A stretch of DNA of 64,000 bases from Mycolicibacter hiberniae (GTDB taxonomy: Bacteria; Actinomycetota; Actinomycetes; Mycobacteriales; Mycobacteriaceae), in NCBI RefSeq assembly GCF_010729485.1, contig NZ_AP022609.1, forward strand, positions 3,782,001 to 3,846,000, in the 5' to 3' direction. Positions 56,155 through 64,000 of the stretch are shown piece after piece. Position 1 is the first letter of the stretch, and each line of letters begins with the position of its first letter. The notes under the pieces are model-generated. The model was not told the DNA's origin. It was given only the letters and a program-made list of their open reading frames with translations, and made no database searches. The translations under genes were made by a program, and so were the position numbers.

Positions 56155-57150
56155 TTAAGAGGTTTTCCGGTCCATCATCTCGACGATGCGCTGCAAGTCA
56201 TCGACCGATCCGAACTCGACCACAATCTTGCCCTTGCGCTTGCCCAAACTGACCATCACCCGGGTGTCGAAGGTCGTCGACAGCCGTTCGGCGATGTCCT
56301 GCAGGCCGGGCATCTGGATCGGCTTGCGCCGCGGCGCGACCGGGTTCGCGGGCCCCGCACGGTTGGCCAGGGTGACGGCCTCCTCGGTGGCGCGCACCGA
56401 CAGCCCCTCGGCCACGATCCTCGCCGCGAGTTCCTCCTGGGCCTCGGCTCCCCCCTCCAGGGAGAGCAACGCCCGTGCATGCCCGGCTGACAGCACCCCG
56501 GCGGCGACTCTGCGCTGCACCGCGATGGGCAGCCGCAGCAGCCGGATCATGTTCGTCACCAAGGGACGAGAGCGTCCGATGCGTGTCGCCAACTCGTCGT
56601 GGGTGACCCCGAACTCGTCCAGCAATTGCTGATAGGCCGCCGCCTCTTCCAAGGGGTTGAGCTGAACGCGGTGGATGTTCTCCAGCAGCGCGTCGCGTAG
56701 GAGATTGTCGTCCTCGGTCTCCCGCACGATCGCCGGGATGGTCTCCAGGCCGGCCTGTTGCGACGCTCGCCAGCGCCGCTCCCCCATCACCAGCTGGTAG
56801 CGCGACGAGCCCGGTATCTCCCGCACCACGATCGGCTGCATCAAGCCGAATTCGCGGATGGAATGCACCAGTTCCGCGAGCGCCTCGTCGTCGAACACCT
56901 GCCGGGGCTGGCGCGGGTTGGGCTCGATGTCGGCCGGCCTGATCTCCCGGTAGACCGCTCCCACATCGGGAGCTGCCGGCGGCGCGGTGCCCAGGCCGCC
57001 GAGGACGACGTCCGCGGCCGCATCGCCCATACGCGGGCCCAGGCCCGCTGCCCGGTCGCCCGGTGCGTTGCCGCCCTCGCCCGGTCCCGTCGGGATCAGC
57101 GAGGCCAGGCCGCGGCCCAGGCCGCCCTTCTTACGCGACGGTCCGGTCAT
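56155..57150 (-). CDS. parB: Chromosome-partitioning protein ParB
   Basis: 331 residues. CTP-switch motif GERRWRA (about residues 127-133), HTH DNA-binding core with [22 protein letters not shown], linker, and a C-terminal dimer domain [23 protein letters not shown]. Basic N-terminus with [14 protein letters not shown]. Loads on the three parS sites nearby and spreads. 69 bases after parA in the same direction. Confidence 0.97.
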   Translation of the reverse strand: MTGPSRKKGGLGRGLASLIPTGPGEGGNAPGDRAAGLGPRMGDAAADVVLGGLGTAPPAAPDVGAVYREIRPADIEPNPRQPRQVFDDEALAELVHSIREFGLMQPIVVREIPGSSRYQLVMGERRWRASQQAGLETIPAIVRETEDDNLLRDALLENIHRVQLNPLEEAAAYQQLLDEFGVTHDELATRIGRSRPLVTNMIRLLRLPIAVQRRVAAGVLSAGHARALLSLEGGAEAQEELAARIVAEGLSVRATEEAVTLANRAGPANPVAPRRKPIQMPGLQDIAERLSTTFDTRVMVSLGKRKGKIVVEFGSVDDLQRIVEMMDRKTS

Positions 57151-57219
57151 CGGTGGCGCTCCTCCCTATCCCTGTGCCCACGGTGGCTGACTCCTCGGCG
57201 GCTCGGTCCAGCAGGCGGG

Positions 57220-59563
<2,344 letters not shown>

Positions 59564-59619
59564 CTCATCTCCCTCCGTGTCCGGCAGCTCATCTGTACCG
59601 GTTGGCTTGTTGCGGCGGT

Positions 59620-60708
59620 TTACCGCTTGCGTTTCTTCGGCTTGGCACCTGCGCCCGGGCGTCCGCCCCGAGCAGCGGGGCGGCCCGGGTTGCGTTTCAC
59701 CGCATCCGCGCTACCACCGGCTTTCGGCTCGGGCACATCGGACTCGGGCGCTTCGGCTTCAAGGGCATCGGCTGTTGCCGCCCGGGCCGCCCGCTTGGGC
59801 TTGGCTCCGGGAGCCGGGGCGTTGGCTGCACGGCGGCGCAACGCCTCTTCCTTCTTCTCCTCGTCCTCCTTGGCGATCAACCCGAAGACGTAGTGCTGCT
59901 GCGCGAAGGTCCAGATGTTGTTGGAGAACCAGTACAAGATGATCGCCAGGGGCAGGAACGGGCCACCGACCACCACGCCGAGCGGGAACACGTACAGCGC
60001 CAGCTTGTTCATCATCGCGGTCTGCGGGTTCGCCGCGGCTTCCGGACTCTGCCGTGCCACCGAGGCCCGGCTGTTGAAGTAGGTGGCGATGCCGGCCGCG
60101 AGCATGATCGGCACCCCGACGGCGATCACCGACACCCGGTTGAATTCGGCGAAGGCGTCCAAGCCGGTCCGCTGAATCATCGTCGCGCCCAGCGGTGCCC
60201 CGAAGAGGTTCGCGTCCAGGAAGTTGCCCACGTCCTCGGCGCTGAAGAAGTAGTTGCCCAGCTGGCGGTTCAGATCCGGCGACAGGCCGAGCTGGCCGAT
60301 CCCGCTGCTGGTGCGGTTGAACGACCGCAGCACATGGAACAGACCCAGGAACACCGGCACCTGAGCCAGCATCGGCAGGCAACCCAGGATGGGGTTGAAG
60401 CCGTGCTCACGCTGCAGCTTCTGCATCTCCAGCGCCATCTTCTGGCGGTCCTTGCCGTATTTCTTCTGCAAGGCCTTGATCTGGGGTTGCAGCTCCTGCA
60501 TCTGCCGGGTGGTCCGGATCTGTTTCACGAAGGGCTTGTACAGCAGGGCCCGCAGCGTGAACACCAGGAACACCACCGACAAGGCCCAGGTGAAGAAGTT
60601 CGCCGGCCCCAGCAGAAGGCTAAAAGCCTTGTACCACAACCACATAATGCCCGACACCGGGTAGTAAACGTAGTCCAGGCTGCCCGGATCAAAGGACACC
60701 GTATTCAC
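59620..60708 (-). CDS. yidC: Membrane protein insertase YidC
   Basis: 362 residues from GTG 60708. Five TM segments with the coiled-coil hairpin [20 protein letters not shown] (about 62-81) and the central Arg in ALLYKPFVK region; [35 protein letters not shown] near the end, then a long Lys/Arg/Ala-rich cytosolic tail that may contact the ribosome. Starts within the 3' end of yidD (20-base overlap). Confidence 0.96.
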   Translation of the reverse strand: MNTVSFDPGSLDYVYYPVSGIMWLWYKAFSLLLGPANFFTWALSVVFLVFTLRALLYKPFVKQIRTTRQMQELQPQIKALQKKYGKDRQKMALEMQKLQREHGFNPILGCLPMLAQVPVFLGLFHVLRSFNRTSSGIGQLGLSPDLNRQLGNYFFSAEDVGNFLDANLFGAPLGATMIQRTGLDAFAEFNRVSVIAVGVPIMLAAGIATYFNSRASVARQSPEAAANPQTAMMNKLALYVFPLGVVVGGPFLPLAIILYWFSNNIWTFAQQHYVFGLIAKEDEEKKEEALRRRAANAPAPGAKPKRAARAATADALEAEAPESDVPEPKAGGSADAVKRNPGRPAARGGRPGAGAKPKKRKR

Positions 60709-61003
60709 CCTCCGCTCGTTCTTGAGAGGCGTTCTCGCCAGGGCAGCAGCCCTCGCCAGCGCCCTGGGAGCGCTCGGGAATAGGGTCCCAACCGCCTTGA
60801 TGCCACGGCCCGCACTTGGCCAGCCGTACCACTGCCAACCAGCTTCCCCGAATCAACCCGTATTCGCTCAGGGCGTCCACCGCATACTGGCTGCAGGTCG
60901 GCATGAATCGGCAGCTCGGCAGACGCAGTGGGGAGACCATATTGCGGTACAGCTGGATGAGGAAGATCAGTCCGCGTACCGGCGCAACCGCGATCCCTTG
61001 CAT
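60689..61003 (-). CDS. yidD: YidD membrane-insertion efficiency factor (Rv3922c-like)
   Basis: 104 residues. Core [19 protein letters not shown] and [15 protein letters not shown] (two conserved cysteines), then GGWDPIP. Small amphipathic membrane-associated protein that aids YidC. Start overlaps the rnpA stop by one base (TGATG); end overlaps yidC by 20 bases. Confidence 0.95.
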   Translation of the reverse strand: MQGIAVAPVRGLIFLIQLYRNMVSPLRLPSCRFMPTCSQYAVDALSEYGLIRGSWLAVVRLAKCGPWHQGGWDPIPERSQGAGEGCCPGENASQERAEGEYGVL

Positions 61004-61386
61004 CAGCGCACCGCACCGGCGGTCCGGCGGATCGAGTGCAGGCCGGCGCGCAGCTGGGCACCCAGCGTCGCCGAAGTCGCAGCCCTGCTGCCGGGCAGTG
61101 CCCGGATCACCAGCCGCTCGTCGGGTTCCAGCTCCGCCAACAGCGTGCGGGCCACATGGCGCAGACGCCGAGCCACCTGGTGCCGCTCGACGGCGGACCC
61201 GACCGTCTTGGCGATGATCAAGCCCACCTGGGGCGGAGTTGCGGTGGCGGCATCCGGCGTCGACGCCTCGGTGGTTTCGGTCCGCCGGTCATAAATCACC
61301 AGGTCGGGCTGTGCTGCCCGCCGGCCATATTTGACCGTCGCGCCGAAGTCGGCCGATCGTCTCATCCGGTGCTGAGCCGGGAGCAC
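61003..61386 (-). CDS. rnpA: Ribonuclease P protein component
   Basis: 127 residues, GTG start. Begins [13 protein letters not shown] and contains the RNR-like motif as [13 protein letters not shown], here with ERHQVARR in place of the common KRNRVRR. A mid-protein insert ([16 protein letters not shown]) is usual for actinobacteria. Processes pre-tRNAs with the RNA subunit. 17 bases after rpmH. Confidence 0.95.
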   Translation of the reverse strand: MLPAQHRMRRSADFGATVKYGRRAAQPDLVIYDRRTETTEASTPDAATATPPQVGLIIAKTVGSAVERHQVARRLRHVARTLLAELEPDERLVIRALPGSRAATSATLGAQLRAGLHSIRRTAGAVR

Positions 61387-61403
61387 CGCCGAACTGCCTG
61401 TGC

Positions 61404-61547
61404 TCAGGCAGTCAGCGAGCTACGGCCCTTGCGACGCCGGGCGGTGACGATGGCCCGGCCGGCACGAGTCCGCATCCGCAGACGGAACCCGTGGACACGG
61501 GACCGACGACGGTTGTTGGGCTGGAAGGTCCGCTTGCCCTTGGCCAC
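61404..61547 (-). CDS. rpmH: 50S ribosomal protein L34
   Basis: 47 residues from GTG 61547 with AAGGAGAG upstream: [20 protein letters not shown] then [19 protein letters not shown]. Typical length and composition. First gene of the minus-strand run to parB; divergent from dnaA. Confidence 0.97.
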   Translation of the reverse strand: MAKGKRTFQPNNRRRSRVHGFRLRMRTRAGRAIVTARRRKGRSSLTA

Positions 61548-61928
61548 GGCACACTCTCCTTGTTGCGTCTTGCGTCGCGCCTGTCCGACACACCGGAATC
61601 CCGATGTGCCTGCCGCACGCGACGCACTCGGTAAGCTCGGTGAACTTCTGCGTCTTGCTCGTAACCGGCGCGGTCTCCGGCCAGGGGCCGATCGCTGCCG
61701 TATCGCCGACGTTCGGGCGACTGTTCGAGGGTACTGATGCTCGTTCGCGGGGTCAAACCCTGCCCTCTGGCATCCCCGGCCGCCAGCTCCGCCCGGCATT
61801 TCAGCGGCCCAATATTCACAGTGGTCACACGCGTATCGACTCGCCTCGCGCTGGCCATTTTCCTTATGAGTCATCTGACTGAAAGGAGTAGTCCTACACC
61901 CGGAAACCTGTTAACTTGCTTGCCAGCG

Positions 61929-61948
61929 CCGTTTCGCTACCGAAACGG
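61929..61948 (+). promoter_or_regulatory. Perfect inverted repeat upstream of dnaA
   Basis: CCGTTTCG-CTAC-CGAAACGG, 8-bp arms, 4-nt loop, then TTTTCG on the plus strand. May act as an attenuator of a long dnaA leader, a terminator, or a protein-binding site. Confidence 0.45.
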
Positions 61949-62065
61949 TTTTCGACCACGAACCGAAGATCAAGAAGCGGATCACGCTTCAGATATCGCG
62001 TCTGTTGTCTGGAGTATCCGTTGCTGAGCAACCGGCCTAGGGGGCCTCACCGCGGAATGCGCACC

Positions 62066-62097
62066 TCATCCACATCTGTGGATAACTGTGTGGATAG
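62066..62097. promoter_or_regulatory. DnaA boxes upstream of dnaA
   Basis: TCATCCACA (62066-62074, plus, one mismatch), TTATCCACA (62077-62085, minus, perfect) and CTATCCACA (62089-62097, minus, one mismatch), 70-100 bases before the dnaA start. Suggests autoregulation and/or origin function. Confidence 0.75.
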
Positions 62098-62165
62098 CAT
62101 GTCCCGGTACGGCACCCACGCACCACGGTGCCAACCGGACGGCGTCGAATCAGGGGGATGGGGCT

Positions 62166-63632
62166 TTGAGTGAGGACCCCGGATCTGCCTTCCTCGGTCT
62201 CTGGGACGAGGTAGTAGCCGAACTCAACGGCGACGCGCCCGCATCCAACGGTTCCGCACCGGCACTGACTCCCCAGCAGAAGGCCTGGCTCAAACTGGTC
62301 CACCCGCTGGCCATCGTCGAGGGCTTCGCGCTGTTGGCCGTCCCCAACAGCTTCGTGCAAAACGAGATCGAACGGCATCTGCGCACGCAGATCACCGACG
62401 CGCTCTGCCGGCGCCTGGGCCACGAGGTCGAGCTCGGTGTTCGGATCTCGCCGCAGCCGGTCGAGGATGCGCCCGCTGCCGCATCCGACACCGGCACAGA
62501 AACCCGCGCCGAGGACGAAGACGACGACACCACCGACGTCGAGTACGACTGGCCCAAGTACTTCACCGAACGACCCAGCGACGACTCCCCGACCGCTGAC
62601 GGAGCCAGCCTCAACCGGCGTTACACCTTCGACACGTTCGTCATCGGTACCTCCAACCGCTTTGCGCACGCCGCCGCCCTGGCCATTGCCGAAGCCCCGG
62701 CCCGCGCCTACAACCCCCTGTTCATCTGGGGCGAGTCCGGGCTGGGCAAGACCCACCTGCTGCACGCGGCCGGCAACTACACCCAGCGGCTCTTCCCCGG
62801 AATGCGCGTCAAGTACGTCTCCACCGAAGAGTTCACCAACGACTTCATCAACTCGCTTCGCGACGATCGCAAGGTTGCGTTCAAGCGCAGCTACCGCGAT
62901 ATCGATGTGCTGCTCGTCGACGACATCCAGTTCATCGAGGGTAAGGAAGGTATCCAGGAGGAGTTCTTCCATACCTTCAACACCCTGCACAACGCCAACA
63001 AGCAGATTGTGATCACGTCCGACCGCGCGCCCAAACAGCTCGCCACCCTCGAGGATCGGCTGCGAACCCGATTCGAATGGGGCTTGATCACCGACGTACA
63101 GCCACCGGACCTCGAGACCCGGATCGCCATTTTGCGCAAGAAGGCCCAGATGGACCGCCTCGACGTGCCCGGCGACGTGCTCGAACTCATCGCCACCAGC
63201 ATCGAACGCAATATTCGCGAACTCGAAGGTGCGCTGATCCGCGTCACGGCGTTCGCCTCCCTGAACAAGACCCCGATCGACCGGGCCCTCGCCGAGATCG
63301 TGCTGCGCGACCTGATCGCCGATGCCAGCACCATGCAGATCAGCGCCGCGATCATCATGGCCGTCATCGCCGAGTACTTCGACACCTCCGTGGAGGAACT
63401 GCGCGGCCCGGGCAAGACCCGTCCCCTGGCCCAGTCTCGCCAGATCGCCATGTATCTGTGCCGCGAACTGACCGACTTGTCGCTACCGAAGATCGGCCAG
63501 GCTTTCGGCCGCGACCACACCACGGTGATGTACGCCGAGCGCAAGATCCGCGGTGAGATGGCCGAGCGTCGTGAGGTCTTCGATCAAGTCAAAGAGCTCA
63601 CCACCCGGATCCGGCAACGCGCCAAGCGCTGA
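62166..63632 (+). CDS. dnaA: Chromosomal replication initiator DnaA
   Basis: 488 residues from TTG 62166 ([20 protein letters not shown]). Domain I about 1-95, variable acidic linker with [17 protein letters not shown]+ domain with GESGLGKTH (Walker A, about 185-193) and [14 protein letters not shown] (Walker B), and domain IV with the DnaA-box helix [18 protein letters not shown]. The mycobacterial gene is known to start with TTG; the AGGGGGATGGGG tract just upstream serves as ribosome site. The frame is open to 62088, but that part overlaps the DnaA boxes. Confidence 0.97.
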   Translation: MSEDPGSAFLGLWDEVVAELNGDAPASNGSAPALTPQQKAWLKLVHPLAIVEGFALLAVPNSFVQNEIERHLRTQITDALCRRLGHEVELGVRISPQPVEDAPAAASDTGTETRAEDEDDDTTDVEYDWPKYFTERPSDDSPTADGASLNRRYTFDTFVIGTSNRFAHAAALAIAEAPARAYNPLFIWGESGLGKTHLLHAAGNYTQRLFPGMRVKYVSTEEFTNDFINSLRDDRKVAFKRSYRDIDVLLVDDIQFIEGKEGIQEEFFHTFNTLHNANKQIVITSDRAPKQLATLEDRLRTRFEWGLITDVQPPDLETRIAILRKKAQMDRLDVPGDVLELIATSIERNIRELEGALIRVTAFASLNKTPIDRALAEIVLRDLIADASTMQISAAIIMAVIAEYFDTSVEELRGPGKTRPLAQSRQIAMYLCRELTDLSLPKIGQAFGRDHTTVMYAERKIRGEMAERREVFDQVKELTTRIRQRAKR

Positions 63633-64000
63633 TTTGCCCGTTCTCGTCGCCTCCGCTTACAAAAAACTTTGGACCCTTCAGTACCAGCTGTCACGGTCCG
63701 AGCCTGTGGATACGCCTGCGGACAACATGTCCACCGTCGGCCCACTGATCCCCGGTAACTGCACAACGTCGCCGTTATCCACAGTCGCGCCGCCGGCGCC
63801 GGGCGTGTCATTCACCGCTCCTCCCCAGCCCGCCGCCCCCGCCCAGCAGCACCGATGCCAGGCTGTGCCCACTATCCACAGGACTTACTACTAATACTGG
63901 GAGTTATCCCTTGTTTCTCTTTCAAAACAGGTCGTTGGGGATTCGGCGTCAGCGGGCCTGTTCACAGCGGGTGTGACCTCGGCGCGAGCATGTCCCTGCC
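63633..64000. promoter_or_regulatory. oriC region (left part; continues beyond window)
   Basis: dnaA-dnaN intergenic region. DnaA boxes: GTATCCACA (63705-63713, minus), TTGTCCGCA (63717-63725, minus), TTATCCACA (63775-63783, plus, perfect), CTATCCACA (63872-63880, plus). An AT-richer stretch at about 63881-63935 follows and could be the unwinding element. dnaN should lie just outside. Confidence 0.85.

Larger units (their letters stand above)
61548..62165. other. rpmH-dnaA intergenic control region
   Basis: 618 bases without a gene. It must hold the rpmH promoter (minus) and the dnaA promoter (plus). Visible elements: a perfect hairpin 61929-61948 followed by TTTT; a 5-bp inverted repeat GTTGC-TGA-GCAAC at 62020-62032; three DnaA boxes at 62066-62097. 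Small open frames here have no family resemblance. Confidence 0.7.

Noticed and set aside
60510..60525. TGTTTCACGAAGGG in yidC as a fourth parS
   Set aside because: Only the first half matches; the palindromic second half is missing.

Overview
The window is a mycobacterial chromosome segment (Mycobacterium sensu lato, most likely a non-tuberculous species) that ends inside the replication origin. The evidence is the high GC content, GTG/TTG starts and the gene families present: MmpL, PapA, FAAL-type FadD, a PE-PPE-domain hydrolase, an F420-type oxidoreductase, the MurJ-pseudokinase fusion, CwlM, MutT4, and the set rpmH-rnpA-yidD-yidC-jag-rsmG-parA-parB next to dnaA. Names tied to M. tuberculosis or M. 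smegmatis genes come from recall of those families, not from a database search.

Layout. 1-3107 (minus): 5'-part of dnaB (cut by the window edge), a gene-free gap, then the rpsF-ssb-rpsR-rplI operon. 3291-17796: a complete glycolipid cluster with the composition of the trehalose polyphleate (TPP) locus: fadD23-like FAAL, GAP/Sap membrane protein and PE-PPE hydrolase on plus; mmpL10, papA3 and a large pks on minus. 17889-26255 (minus): UMF1-type MFS transporter, GT87 glycosyltransferase, two tandem class A PBPs (a ponA1 ortholog and a diverged copy) and a DUF5318 zinc-ribbon protein. 26368-33325 (plus): DUF1707 membrane protein, PadR regulator, ino1, alpha/beta hydrolase, LLM oxidoreductase, and an amino-acid ABC importer whose binding protein is fused to the permease. 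33383-41889: MarR, SDR, leuS, Mtc28-like secreted antigen, a cysteine-tailed membrane protein, YqgE, an MFS exporter and an MDMPI-type protein. 41890-42437 holds a decayed gene. 42438-55930: DxDGDG-repeat protein, pcnA, mutT4, DUF6049, murJ-pseudokinase, sigM, rsmA, trxB, trxC, cwlM and a GNAT-like protein. 56155-61547 (minus): rpmH-rnpA-yidD-yidC-jag-rsmG-parA-parB with three parS sites. 62166-64000: dnaA and the start of oriC.

How it works together. The right half is the classic origin domain: initiation (dnaA, DnaA boxes), segregation (parABS), and envelope synthesis and its control (CwlM, MurJ, YidC). The left half joins translation and replication genes (rpsF, ssb, dnaB) with peptidoglycan synthases and inositol synthesis (ino1 feeds phosphatidylinositol, PIMs and mycothiol). 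The unusual guest is the TPP-type cluster, sitting between rpsF and the GT87/ponA block and close to the origin.

Main points of interest: the pks is one intact 2106-codon frame but lacks the catalytic KR tyrosine and has altered DH, KS and AT signature motifs; ponA is tandemly duplicated; the anti-sigma-M factor appears to have lost its sigma-binding N-terminus; a SigH-type promoter precedes trxB; parS sites lie inside parA and across the rsmG start; and a series of genes shows a -10 box 6-8 nt before the start codon (leaderless), which fixes several start choices.
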